DNA from: Rhizobium sp. BG4
GTDB taxonomy: Bacteria > Pseudomonadota > Alphaproteobacteria > Rhizobiales > Rhizobiaceae
Reading direction: 5' to 3'
NCBI RefSeq assembly: GCF_016864575.1
Contig: NZ_CP044126.1
Location: 682,001-746,000 of the forward strand
Length of the DNA stretch: 64,000 nt
Both the position numbers and the translations under genes were made by a program. The notes beneath the pieces are model-generated. The model saw nothing but the letters and a program-made list of their open reading frames with translations, did not search any database and was not told the DNA's origin. Numbering within the stretch: position 1 is the first letter of the stretch; each line of letters starts with the position of its first letter. Below, piece after piece: positions 45,025-53,995 of this stretch.

Positions 45025-46200
45025 GTGCAAAAACTCGTGAAGTTTTCCCGCCTTCTATCCGTGTTGCCGCTGATGATGCTGGCAGGATGCAATATGGTCG
45101 TGATGTCGCCGTCGGGCGATATCGCAAGTCAGCAGGCAGACCTCATTCTGGTCTCCACCTTCCTGATGCTGCTGATCATCGTGCCGGTCCTGTTCCTGAC
45201 GTTCTTCTTCGCCTGGCGTTACCGGCGTTCGAATACGGCAGCGACCTATGATCCGGAATGGCATCACTCGACACGGCTGGAAGTGGTTATCTGGTCGGCA
45301 CCGCTGGCCATCATCATCGCCCTTGGCGCCATCACCTGGATTTCGACTCACAAGCTTGATCCCTACCGTCCGCTAGATCGCATTGATGCCGAGCGCAGCA
45401 TCCCCGAAAACGTCAAGCCGATGACTGTCGAAGTCGTGGCGCTCGATTGGAAGTGGCTGTTCTTCTATCCGGAGCTCGGCATTGCGACGGTCAACGAGCT
45501 GGCAGCGCCGGTCGATGTGCCGATCAATTTCAGGATCACCGCATCCTCGGTCATGAACTCCTTCTACATTCCCGCACTTGCCGGCCAGATCTACGCGATG
45601 CCCGGCATGCAGACGCAGCTTCATGCCGTCATCAACAAGGAAGGCGAGTATGAGGGCTTTTCCGCCAATTACAGCGGCGAAGGCTTCTCGCACATGCGCT
45701 TCAAGTTCCATGGCCTGAATCAGCAGGGCTTCGACGATTGGGTCGCCAAGGTGAAGAGCCAGGGCACGGCGCTGAACCGTGACGCCTATCTCAAGCTTGA
45801 AAAGCCGTCCGAGCGCGAACCGGTCCGCTACTACGCGACCGCCGACAAGGACCTCTACCAGGCGATCCTCAACCTCTGCGCCACGCCGGGCAAGATGTGC
45901 ATGAGCGATATGATGCATATCGACATGATGGGCGGCGGCGGCAAGGAAAGCGCCGAGAACCGTGAAAAGCTGGAATATGACAACCGACACGTCGGCGAAG
46001 GCCATGGCGCAGAAGCCGAAGCAGTCCCCGCGGCCGCTACCCCTGCTTCCAGCGATCAGAAGCCGGCAGATGCTGCAAACGGCAATCAGCAGGACATGCC
46101 CGGTATGGACATGAGCGGCAGCGGCCACGACGGCCATTCGATGCCGGGCATGAACGATGGCAGCGGCGATCCGGCACCGGCCCAGCCGAGCAACAATTAA
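45025..46200 (+). CDS. cyoA: cytochrome o ubiquinol oxidase subunit II
   Basis: About 391 residues. Lipoprotein signal peptide with the lipobox LAGC near residue 22, two transmembrane helices, then a cupredoxin-like periplasmic domain (SVMNSFYIPALAGQIYAMPG). The CuA Cys ligands of cytochrome c oxidases are missing (YSGEGFSHMRF there), which marks it as a quinol oxidase. The C-terminal tail of about 80 residues is rich in Met, His and Asp (DMPGMDMSGSGHDGHSMPGM). Start taken as GTG at 45025; a GTG four codons later is possible. First gene of cyoABCD. Confidence 0.92.
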   Translation: MQKLVKFSRLLSVLPLMMLAGCNMVVMSPSGDIASQQADLILVSTFLMLLIIVPVLFLTFFFAWRYRRSNTAATYDPEWHHSTRLEVVIWSAPLAIIIALGAITWISTHKLDPYRPLDRIDAERSIPENVKPMTVEVVALDWKWLFFYPELGIATVNELAAPVDVPINFRITASSVMNSFYIPALAGQIYAMPGMQTQLHAVINKEGEYEGFSANYSGEGFSHMRFKFHGLNQQGFDDWVAKVKSQGTALNRDAYLKLEKPSEREPVRYYATADKDLYQAILNLCATPGKMCMSDMMHIDMMGGGGKESAENREKLEYDNRHVGEGHGAEAEAVPAAATPASSDQKPADAANGNQQDMPGMDMSGSGHDGHSMPGMNDGSGDPAPAQPSNN

Positions 46201-46245
46201 ACCTGGCGCTTTGCGTCGCTAAGACACCAATGAACGGGTTATTCC

Positions 46246-48252
46246 ATGTTTTCCAATCCTGACCTCCTGAAGTTCATCTTCGGCCGGTTGACCCTCGATG
46301 CGATCCCCTATCACGAGCCGATCCTGATCTTCACCTTCATCGGCGTTGCGATCGGCGGCATCGCCGTCGTGGGGCTCATCACCTATTTCAAGTTCTGGGG
46401 ACCGCTCTGGCGCGACTGGATCACCAGCGTCGATCACAAGAAGATCGGCATCATGTATGTGATCCTCGCCGTCATCATGCTGCTGCGCGGCTTTTCCGAC
46501 GCCATCCTGATGCGTATCCAACAGGCGATCGCCTTCAATGGATCCGAAGGCTATCTGCCGCCACATCACTACGACCAGATCTTCACGGCGCATGGCGTCA
46601 TCATGATCTTCTTCGTGGCGATGCCCTTCGTCACCGGCCTGATGAACTTCGTCGTGCCGCTGCAGATCGGCGCCCGCGACGTCTCGTTCCCGTTCCTCAA
46701 CAACTTCTCGTTCTGGATGACCACCGCCGGCGCGATCATCATCATGATCTCGCTCTTCATCGGTGAATTCGCACGGACCGGCTGGCTTGCCTATCCGCCG
46801 CTTTCGGGCGCGGACTACAGTCCTGGCGTCGGTGTCGACTATTATATCTGGGGCCTGCAAGTCGCCGGTGTCGGCACGACGCTGTCGGGGATCAACCTGA
46901 TCGCGACGATCGTCAAGATGCGCGCTCCCGGCATGACCTTCATGAAGATGCCGGTCTTCACCTGGACCTCGCTCTGCACCAACGTGCTGATCGTCGCCTC
47001 CTTCCCGATCCTGACCGCCACCCTCGTTCTGCTGTCGCTCGACCGCTATGCCGGCACGAACTTCTTCACGAACGATCTCGGCGGCAATCCGATGATGTAT
47101 GTCAACCTCATCTGGATCTGGGGCCACCCGGAAGTCTACATCCTCGTGCTGCCCGCCTTTGGCATCTTCTCCGAAGTGGTCGCGACCTTCTCCGGCAAGC
47201 GCCTCTTCGGCTACGCCTCGATGGTTTACGCCACCTGCGTCATCATGATCCTCTCCTACCTCGTGTGGCTGCACCACTTCTTCACGATGGGTTCGGGCGC
47301 CAGCGTCAACTCGTTCTTCGGCATCACCACGATGATCATCTCGATCCCAACAGGGGCGAAGATGTTCAACTGGCTGTTCACGATGTATCGCGGCCGCATC
47401 CGCTACGAAGTGCCGATGCTCTGGACCGTCGGCTTCATGGTCACCTTCGTCATCGGCGGCATGACCGGCGTCATGCTCGCCATCCCGCCAGCCGACTTCG
47501 TGCTGCACAACTCGCTGTTCCTGATCGCCCACTTCCATAATGTGATCATCGGCGGCGTGCTGTTCGGCCTCTTCGCAGGCGTCAACTACTGGTTCCCGAA
47601 GGCCTTCGGCTTCAAGCTTGACCCGTTCTGGGGCAAGATGAGCTTCTGGTTCTGGCAGATCGGCTTCTTCTTTGCCTTCATGCCGCTCTACGTGCTCGGC
47701 CTGATGGGTGTCACGCGCCGCGTCTCGCAGTTCGAAGATCCGTCGCTGCAGATCTGGTTCATCATCGCCGCCTTCGGCGCCGGCCTGATCGCCATCGGCA
47801 TCGCCTCGTTCCTCATCCAGATCTTCGTCAGCTTCCGCAAGCGCGAGGCTCTCAAGGACGAGACCGGCGACCCGTGGGATGGCCGTACGCTGGAATGGGC
47901 GACCTCTTCGCCGCCGCCGGACTACAACTTCGCCTTCACGCCGGTCGTCCACGATCACGACAGCTGGTACGACATGAAGAAGCGCGGCTATGTCCGTCCG
48001 CTCGAGGGCTTCAAGCCGATCCACATGCCGAAGAACACCGGCACTGGCGCGATCCTCTCGGCACTCAGCATCGGCCTCGCCTTCGGCCTGATCTGGTACA
48101 TGTGGTGGCTGGCGATCCTGTCCTTCGCCGCGATCGTCCTCGTGTCGATCGTCCACACCTTCAACTACAAGCGTGACTTCTACATTCCCGTGGAAGAAGT
48201 CACCGATACGGAAGACAAGCGCACGCAGCAGCTTGCCGCGGCGCAGGGATGA
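46246..48252 (+). CDS. cyoB: cytochrome o ubiquinol oxidase subunit I
   Basis: Catalytic haem-copper subunit, 668 residues, about 15 helices. Key sites visible: HGVIMIFFVAMPFVTGLMNF (haem His region), IWIWGHPEVYILVLPAFGIF (CuB His and the cross-linked His-Tyr), WLHHFFTMGSG (CuB His pair) and LIAHFHNVIIGGVLF (haem His pair). It reduces O2 to water and pumps protons. It follows cyoA by 45 bp and overlaps cyoC (ATGA). Confidence 0.97.
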   Translation: MFSNPDLLKFIFGRLTLDAIPYHEPILIFTFIGVAIGGIAVVGLITYFKFWGPLWRDWITSVDHKKIGIMYVILAVIMLLRGFSDAILMRIQQAIAFNGSEGYLPPHHYDQIFTAHGVIMIFFVAMPFVTGLMNFVVPLQIGARDVSFPFLNNFSFWMTTAGAIIIMISLFIGEFARTGWLAYPPLSGADYSPGVGVDYYIWGLQVAGVGTTLSGINLIATIVKMRAPGMTFMKMPVFTWTSLCTNVLIVASFPILTATLVLLSLDRYAGTNFFTNDLGGNPMMYVNLIWIWGHPEVYILVLPAFGIFSEVVATFSGKRLFGYASMVYATCVIMILSYLVWLHHFFTMGSGASVNSFFGITTMIISIPTGAKMFNWLFTMYRGRIRYEVPMLWTVGFMVTFVIGGMTGVMLAIPPADFVLHNSLFLIAHFHNVIIGGVLFGLFAGVNYWFPKAFGFKLDPFWGKMSFWFWQIGFFFAFMPLYVLGLMGVTRRVSQFEDPSLQIWFIIAAFGAGLIAIGIASFLIQIFVSFRKREALKDETGDPWDGRTLEWATSSPPPDYNFAFTPVVHDHDSWYDMKKRGYVRPLEGFKPIHMPKNTGTGAILSALSIGLAFGLIWYMWWLAILSFAAIVLVSIVHTFNYKRDFYIPVEEVTDTEDKRTQQLAAAQG

Positions 48253-48878
48253 CGACCATGACCGATCACACCATCGACACGGCCGAGAAGCCCGTTTTCT
48301 ACCTCACCGAGGAGCATCATCCGGAGAGCAGCACCAATCTCGGTTTCTGGCTCTACCTGATGAGCGACTGCCTGATGTTCGCAGTGCTCTTCGCCACCTA
48401 TGGCGTGCTCGGCCGCAACTATGCGGCCGGCCCGTCGCCGAAGGATCTGTTCGATCTGCCGCTGGTGGCAATCAACACCTCCATGCTGCTGCTGTCCTCG
48501 ATCACCTACGGCTTTGCGATGCTGCAGATGATGCGTGGCTACAAGGCCGGCGTGCTGTTCTGGCTGGCCGTCACCGGCCTGTTCGGCGCAGCCTTCATCG
48601 GCCTCGAACTCTATGAGTTCGCGCATCTGATCCACGAGGGCGCAGGCCCGACGCGCAGCGCCTTCCTGTCGGCCTTCTTCACGCTGGTCGGCACCCACGG
48701 TCTGCACGTGACCTTCGGCATCATCTGGCTGATCACGCTGATGATCCAGGTCTCGATGCATGGCCTGATCGAAGCCAACAAGCGCCGCCTGATGTGCCTG
48801 TCGATGTTCTGGCACTTCCTCGATGTCGTCTGGATCGGCGTCTTTTCCTTGGTCTATCTGCTGGGAGTTCTCGGATGA
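48249..48878 (+). CDS. cyoC: cytochrome o ubiquinol oxidase subunit III
   Basis: 209 residues, five predicted helices, of the haem-copper oxidase subunit III family (TNLGFWLYLMSDCLMFAVLF, GTHGLHVTFGIIWL, FWHFLDVVWIGVFSLVYL). It has no redox centres and stabilises the complex. Start overlaps the cyoB stop and its stop overlaps the cyoD start, so the subunits are translationally coupled. Confidence 0.96.
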   Translation: MTTMTDHTIDTAEKPVFYLTEEHHPESSTNLGFWLYLMSDCLMFAVLFATYGVLGRNYAAGPSPKDLFDLPLVAINTSMLLLSSITYGFAMLQMMRGYKAGVLFWLAVTGLFGAAFIGLELYEFAHLIHEGAGPTRSAFLSAFFTLVGTHGLHVTFGIIWLITLMIQVSMHGLIEANKRRLMCLSMFWHFLDVVWIGVFSLVYLLGVLG

Positions 48879-49282
48879 GCTCGAACACTCACGCCCACGA
48901 TGCGCATCACGACCACGGCCATGGCGGCCACGGTCACGGCGGTCACGAGGCCGATCACGGCTCGTTCAAGAGCTACATGATCGGGTTCGTCCTGTCGGTC
49001 ATCCTGACGGCGATCCCCTTCTGGCTCGTCATGGCCGGCGTCTTCGAAAACCCGCTTGTCACGGCAACCGCGGTGATGATCCTCGGCGCGATCCAGATCG
49101 TCGTCCACATGATCTACTTCCTGCACATGAACACGCGTTCTGAAGGCGGCTGGACCATCATGGCGCTGATCTTCACGATCGTCATCGTCGCCATCGCGCT
49201 CGCCGGCACCTTCTGGGTAATGCATCATCTGAACACCAACATGATGCCGATGAGTCCCGAAATGATGAAGAACATGCCCTGA
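48875..49282 (+). CDS. cyoD: cytochrome o ubiquinol oxidase subunit IV
   Basis: 135 residues with three helices of the subunit IV family (SYMIGFVLSVILTAIPFWLV, IQIVVHMIYFLHMN). The N-terminal 30 residues are extremely His-rich (HAHDAHHDHGHGGHGHGGHE), unusual for CyoD and suggestive of metal binding. The C-terminus is Met-rich. The reading frame is open upstream within cyoC, but the ATG at 48875 in the ATGA overlap is the clear start. Confidence 0.93.
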   Translation: MSSNTHAHDAHHDHGHGGHGHGGHEADHGSFKSYMIGFVLSVILTAIPFWLVMAGVFENPLVTATAVMILGAIQIVVHMIYFLHMNTRSEGGWTIMALIFTIVIVAIALAGTFWVMHHLNTNMMPMSPEMMKNMP

Positions 49283-49289
49283 GCATGAC

Positions 49290-49319
49290 GCGGGCGGCGA
49301 TGAGCCGCCCGCTCTTTTT
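49290..49319 (+). terminator. intrinsic terminator after cyoD
   Basis: GCGGGCGGC (49290-49298) and GCCGCCCGC (49304-49312) form a perfect 9-bp GC stem around GATGA, followed by TCTTTTT. It is 8 bp after the cyoD stop and ends 3 bp before the ATG of the SURF1 gene. Confidence 0.85.
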
Positions 49320-49322
49320 GCC

Positions 49323-50063
49323 ATGACCGATCTTTCCGACACCAAGCCCGACAGCCGCCGTTCGCCCGTGAAGCTCTTTGCGCTCTGCGGCCTGATCCTC
49401 TTTGCCATGGCCGCATTCGTGGCGCTCGGCATCTGGCAGATCGAGCGGCTTTACTGGAAGCTCGACCTGATCGCCCGCGTCGACCAGCGCATCCACGCCG
49501 AACCGGTCGCGGCCCCCGGAGCGCGCAACATCAATCCCGCCGAAGACGAATATCTGCGCGTCAAGGCAACCGGCACGCTGGATAACAGCAAGGAGACCTT
49601 CGTCTATACCTCGACGGAGCTCGGCCCCGGCTATTGGGTGATGACGCCGCTGATGCTGGCGGACGGCAATGCCATCCTGATCAACCGCGGCTTCGTACCC
49701 TCGGAGAAACGCGACCCCAAAACCCGCGCCGAGGGACAGCTCTCCGGCACGGTGACGATCACCGGCCTGCTGCGGCCGACCGAGCCGAAAGGCTCGCTGC
49801 TGCAATCCAACGATCCCGCGACGGGATGGTGGTATTCGCGCGACGTCGCGGCGATCGCCGCCAACAAGGGCATCGAGAAGCCAGAGCCCTATTTCATCGA
49901 TGCCGATGCGACGCCCAATCCCGGCGGTTCGCCGGTCGGCGGGTTGACCCGCGTCGTCTTTCCAAACAGCCACCTGAGCTACGCGATCACCTGGTTCGCC
50001 ATGGCGATCATGATGGCCGGGCTGCTTGTGGTCGTCATCCGCAATGAGCTGCGCCGCCGCTAA
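49323..50063 (+). CDS. SURF1-family cytochrome oxidase assembly protein
   Basis: 246 residues: an N-terminal helix (LFALCGLILFAMAAFVALGI) with the SURF1 signature GIWQIERLYWKLDLI, a periplasmic domain with LGPGYWVMTPLMLADGNAIL and VNRGFVP-type sequence, and a C-terminal helix (LSYAITWFAMAIMMAGLLVV). It helps insert haem into the oxidase. The ATG at 49323 has no Shine-Dalgarno because the terminator hairpin and T-tract directly precede it; no other start lies in frame upstream. Confidence 0.9.
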   Translation: MTDLSDTKPDSRRSPVKLFALCGLILFAMAAFVALGIWQIERLYWKLDLIARVDQRIHAEPVAAPGARNINPAEDEYLRVKATGTLDNSKETFVYTSTELGPGYWVMTPLMLADGNAILINRGFVPSEKRDPKTRAEGQLSGTVTITGLLRPTEPKGSLLQSNDPATGWWYSRDVAAIAANKGIEKPEPYFIDADATPNPGGSPVGGLTRVVFPNSHLSYAITWFAMAIMMAGLLVVVIRNELRRR

Positions 50064-51470
50064 TCACATCGCCCGGCATTGCGGGAAGGCGCGGGCCGCG
50101 ACCTCTTCCGCCGCGGCATAGGCCTGGCTGACAATCTCCGGCACCAGATCGATATCCGGCAGACTGCCAAGCCCGAGCGGGCCGATCGCAAATATGCCAT
50201 CCACCGCCGAACCATCCTCAAGATAGGGCTCGCCCCGCTGATTCACGGCAATGCCGAGCCCGAGTTCGTCCGGCATCGCCAATCCGGCAGCAAAGAGGCT
50301 CTGCAGCAGGGGCGCCTCAAGATCGGCGGCGCGGCAGCGGCAGTCGATGACCCGCTCTGCATGGATCACTTCCTCAGCGGCCGATCCCGCCGGCGTAAAG
50401 AAGATGCCGCTCAGTCCCTGCCGCCCGGCAACGCCGCGGCGAAGCACGGTATTGCCACCGGCGAGCTCGCGCTTCAGACGCAGATACATGGCTTCGGGCA
50501 GACGATTGCGGTGGCTGTCATAGATGGCGCGCAGATGCCGGTTGAACTGCTGCTTCTGGCGCGCCGGCAGCGCCCGCCAGAGCGAGCGGGCATGTTTGCG
50601 CAATCCGTTCATCACCGACTGCCAGCTGCGCCCCGCCTCCTCCGCCTCACGGCAGGCATTGCGGATAAAGCGCAGGATGTCAGGCAGGTCCTTCGGCAGT
50701 TCTTCTGCAGGAAAAACCGGCTCGGCGGAGTTCGGCGTATGGCTCTGCGGCAGGAATCCGTGTTTGGAGACGATGGTGATCTGGCCGCCATAGCCTTCGT
50801 CGCGCAGCTGCAGCAATTGGTCGACGACGCGGATGCCGCTGCCGAGAAGAATGGTATGCGGGCGGCCAACGAGACGCTGGGCGCGCACCGGCGCACCTTC
50901 GCCGGAGAGCAGATCGGCCTGCGGGAGCCCGTAGCCGGTCGCCAGGAAAACGGTATCGAAGAGCGGATTGGCAGGACCGGCATGTTCGAGAAGGAAGCGG
51001 TGGCCGTGGCTCCTGCGGATCGCCACGACGGGTTCGTGGCTGACCTGGACGGTGATGTCCTTGCGGGTGGCGAGCGCTTCGGAAAAGCGCTGGTAAACGT
51101 AATCGCTGAAAATTTCCTTGGGCACGAAGATCTGGCGGAATCCCGGGATCGCCGCGGGCACCGCAGCGCGGAACTCCGCGTTGCTACAGAGCCAGTCGTT
51201 GAAATCATCGGCATCCCCAATCGAAACCGAGAGATCGCGAACGCGGGTGTTGAGGATCGCCGAGCGCCGGGCCGAAGACAGCGCCTGCCCGCCGCTGACG
51301 GAGGAATTGGGATCGAAGAGCTGCAAATGGAACGGTGTGCGAACCGTCTTCATCAGCGCAATCGCCGTCATCATCCCGGAAAAGCCGCGCCCGACAATGG
51401 CGATGCGCGGAATGGCGGAAGGCTTCGCCGCCGCCGCGGCCTTCGCAGAGAAAAGTCCTTGAACCGTCAT
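50064..51470 (-). CDS. FAD/NAD(P)-binding protein, YdhS-like
   Basis: 468 residues. IPRIAIVGRGFSGMMTAIAL is the FAD dinucleotide fold and RPHTILLGSGIRVVDQLLQL the second nucleotide site; FAIGPLGLGSLPDIDLVPEI closes the FAD domain. It belongs to the FAD-NAD(P)-binding family of uncharacterised oxidoreductases (E. coli YdhS type). Start at 51470 with GAGGAG 5 bp upstream. Function unknown. It lies 1 bp from the SURF1 stop, convergent. Confidence 0.8.
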   Translation of the reverse strand: MTVQGLFSAKAAAAAKPSAIPRIAIVGRGFSGMMTAIALMKTVRTPFHLQLFDPNSSVSGGQALSSARRSAILNTRVRDLSVSIGDADDFNDWLCSNAEFRAAVPAAIPGFRQIFVPKEIFSDYVYQRFSEALATRKDITVQVSHEPVVAIRRSHGHRFLLEHAGPANPLFDTVFLATGYGLPQADLLSGEGAPVRAQRLVGRPHTILLGSGIRVVDQLLQLRDEGYGGQITIVSKHGFLPQSHTPNSAEPVFPAEELPKDLPDILRFIRNACREAEEAGRSWQSVMNGLRKHARSLWRALPARQKQQFNRHLRAIYDSHRNRLPEAMYLRLKRELAGGNTVLRRGVAGRQGLSGIFFTPAGSAAEEVIHAERVIDCRCRAADLEAPLLQSLFAAGLAMPDELGLGIAVNQRGEPYLEDGSAVDGIFAIGPLGLGSLPDIDLVPEIVSQAYAAAEEVAARAFPQCRAM

Positions 51471-51977
51471 CTCAACTCCTCGCGGTCATCGCCGCATCCG
51501 TGTCTCGATCAGGGTATCGACGCAGAAAAATCGCGCTGCGTCGGCCAGGGTTCGCGCCGCCATACAAGCGGTTGTCCGGCACGCGCCGGAGAAAGAACTA
51601 GGGGAGCAATCGCTGCCGTCCATAGTCTATCAAACTGGTCGTGTATGAGAGCGGAAAATGATGCAGCTGGCAACCCCCTCGCCCACGAAGCCCTCATGCG
51701 ACATGCTAACCCGTTGATCTCGATGCGGGCTTTCCCTTTTTCCGGCACACCGCCAAGACAACAGCGATTTCCACCAGAAGGCGAACGGGAAGCCGGCTGT
51801 CTTTCACGCGCGCCCGCCGCCGGATTTTCCCCTCACGATAAAATAACCGGTTGGTGAATTCTTTACTTGAACGGCCGGATGGAATCGGCAAAAGTAAGCG
51901 TACTATCAATCCCTTCATGGAATTGCCGTCTTTTCGGGCCACCGTCCGGACACACACATCTATTTGGAATCATTACC
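51471..51977. other. 507-bp divergent intergenic region
   Basis: Between the YdhS-like gene and the ABC exporter gene. ORFs here on both strands are short, Arg/Pro-rich and lack family features. No repeat, RNA gene or operator was recognised; it should contain both promoters. Confidence 0.45.
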
Positions 51978-53831
51978 GTGAGCAGCGATGCGTCTATGAG
52001 CGTCACGAAGCCTTCGGCTTCGCTGGCGAAAGCGACCGCGGCGGGCTGGGGTAAGGGCCTCTTTACGCTGGTCCGCATTACCGTCATGGCCTTCCGTCAT
52101 CCCTGGCAATCAGGTTTTGCGATCGGTGCGACGCTTGTCGCATCGACGTTTCAGCTGCTGATTCCCCGGCTTCTCGGCCAGGCGGTGGACCATACACAGG
52201 TTGCATTGAGCGGCGGGACGGCGGGCCAGATGGCGCAGGATGCGCTGTTGACCACGGCGTTGATGCTGCTCGGCGCCAGCGTGTTGCGCGGCATCTTCAC
52301 GATGATCCAGAACTACTATTCCGAGAGCGTCGGCCACCATATGGGCTACGAGCTGCGGCTCGCCTGCTACGAGAAGATCCAGCGCCTCTCCTTCAGCTTT
52401 CACGACACCGTCCATTCCGGCGATCTGATCACTGTCGGCCTTCTCGATCTCGAAGGCGTGCGCATGTATTTCTCGACGGCGCTCGTGCGTGTCTTCCTGC
52501 TGTCGATGCTGATTGGCATCGGTGCCTATATGCTGATCTCGACGGATGTGGTGCTCGGGCTTCTGGCGCTGTCCTTCGTGCCCTTCGTCGGCTGGCGGTC
52601 CTCGGTGACGCAGCTGAAGCTGCGTGCCACCTGGCTGGAGCTGCAGGAACGGCTCTCGGTCCTGACCCGCATCATGGAAGAAAATCTCGGCGGTATCCGC
52701 GTCGTGCGCGCCTTCGCGGCACAGGATCACGAGATGGCGAAGTTCGAGGCTGCCTCGACCAATGCCGTCGAGCTTGCCCATGAGCGCGTCGGCATCCGTG
52801 TTGCCAATACCAGCGCCATGACCTTCTCCTTCTTCGCCTCGATGGGCCTGGTGCTCTGGGTCGGCGGCGGCAAGGTCATGTCCGGCGAGATCACCGTCGG
52901 GACGCTCGCCTCGTTCCTCACCTTCATGACCATCCTGCAGATGCCGGTGCGCCAGCTCGGTCTGATGGTCAATGCCTTCGCCCGCGCCTCCACCTGCGGA
53001 ACCCGACTGTTCAACCTGCTCGATCTCGAGATCGCGGTGCGCGACGCGCCTGACGCGAAAGAGCTGAAGGTCACCGAGGGCACGCTGCGGTTCGAGCATG
53101 TCGAGTTCGCCTATCCGAGCTCCGAGATGCATCAGGTGCTCTACGATATTAGCTTCGAGGCCAAGCGCGGCGAGACTGTCGGCATCGTCGGCCCGCCCGG
53201 CAGCGGCAAGTCGACGATCGCGCATCTGATCCCGCGCTTCTACGACGTGACCCGCGGCAAGATCACCATCGACGGACGGGATATCCGCCAGGCGACGTTG
53301 CAGTCGCTGCGCCGTTCGGTCGCCGTCGTCCAGCAGGATTCCTTCCTGTTCACCACCTCGATCGAGAACAACATCGCCTATGGCGACCCATGGGCCAAGG
53401 AACAGCGCATCGAGCGCGCCGCCGAAAGCGCCCAGCTGCATAATTACGTGCTGGGCCTGCCGACCGGCTATGACACCGTCGTCGGCGAACGCGGCGTGTC
53501 GCTCTCCGGCGGCCAGCGCCAGCGCCTGTCGATCGCCCGCGCCCTGATGCTGCGGCCGGCCGTGATGGTCTTCGACGATTCGACCGCGGCAATCGATGCG
53601 GCGACCGAGCAGCGCATTCGCGCCGCCATGCGCAAATATGCCGCCGACCGCGTCACCCTCATCGTCGCTCATCGGCTGAGCTCGCTGATGCATGCCGACC
53701 AGATCCTCTTCGTCGAGGAAGGCCGGATCGTCGAGCGCGGCACGCATGCGGAACTGCTCGCCCTCGGAGGGCGCTACAAGGCGCTTTACGACCTGCAGAT
53801 CCGGCCGGGTGATGAGGCTTTGAGTGCTTAA
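51978..53831 (+). CDS. ABC exporter half-transporter A (degenerate catalytic Glu)
   Basis: 617 residues from the GTG at 51978 (start uncertain; an ATG lies six codons later). Six-helix membrane domain, then an ATPase with Walker A GPPGSGKST (near 405), signature VSLSGGQRQRLSIARAL and Walker B VMVFDDSTAAID, where the catalytic Glu is Asp534; switch His in LIVAHRLSSLM. It pairs with the exporter gene at 53996. The Glu-to-Asp change is typical of the partner that carries the non-hydrolysing site in heterodimeric exporters. Substrate unknown (lipid or drug type). Confidence 0.85.
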   Translation: MSSDASMSVTKPSASLAKATAAGWGKGLFTLVRITVMAFRHPWQSGFAIGATLVASTFQLLIPRLLGQAVDHTQVALSGGTAGQMAQDALLTTALMLLGASVLRGIFTMIQNYYSESVGHHMGYELRLACYEKIQRLSFSFHDTVHSGDLITVGLLDLEGVRMYFSTALVRVFLLSMLIGIGAYMLISTDVVLGLLALSFVPFVGWRSSVTQLKLRATWLELQERLSVLTRIMEENLGGIRVVRAFAAQDHEMAKFEAASTNAVELAHERVGIRVANTSAMTFSFFASMGLVLWVGGGKVMSGEITVGTLASFLTFMTILQMPVRQLGLMVNAFARASTCGTRLFNLLDLEIAVRDAPDAKELKVTEGTLRFEHVEFAYPSSEMHQVLYDISFEAKRGETVGIVGPPGSGKSTIAHLIPRFYDVTRGKITIDGRDIRQATLQSLRRSVAVVQQDSFLFTTSIENNIAYGDPWAKEQRIERAAESAQLHNYVLGLPTGYDTVVGERGVSLSGGQRQRLSIARALMLRPAVMVFDDSTAAIDAATEQRIRAAMRKYAADRVTLIVAHRLSSLMHADQILFVEEGRIVERGTHAELLALGGRYKALYDLQIRPGDEALSA

Positions 53832-53840
53832 CGATTGAGG

Positions 53841-53932
53841 GCGTGCCGTGCAGCCCCCTCATCCAGCTGCCGCCACCTTCTCCCCGAGGGGAGAAGGTGG
53901 CCCGAAGGGTCGGATGAGGGGGCCACAGGCAC
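53841..53932. repeat. RIME-type palindromic repeat (single hairpin copy)
   Basis: Related to the element at 8852-8986. Central hairpin CCACCTTCTCCCC (53873-53885), GA, GGGGAGAAGGTGG (53888-53900) is a perfect 13-bp stem; the flanks GCCCCCTCATCC and GGATGAGGGGGCC are inverted. It lies between the two exporter genes, 10 bp after the first stop. Confidence 0.75.
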
Positions 53933-53995
53933 CACTGCTTTGGCGGCGGCCAAATAAAACAAATACGGGGCCTAAATGGCCGTGGGAGGAATGAC

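Noticed and set aside
46219..48156. 645-residue open frame opposite cyoB
   Set aside because: It is the exact complement of the well-conserved cyoB and consists of charged Asp/Glu/His/Arg-rich sequence without domains; long antisense frames are expected at this GC content.
51509..51748. 79-residue ORF in the 507-bp gap
   Set aside because: Trp/Arg/Pro-rich, no start signal and no recognisable fold.
52110..53747. 545-residue open frame opposite ABC exporter subunit A
   Set aside because: Mirror of conserved Walker motifs on the plus strand; no protein family features.
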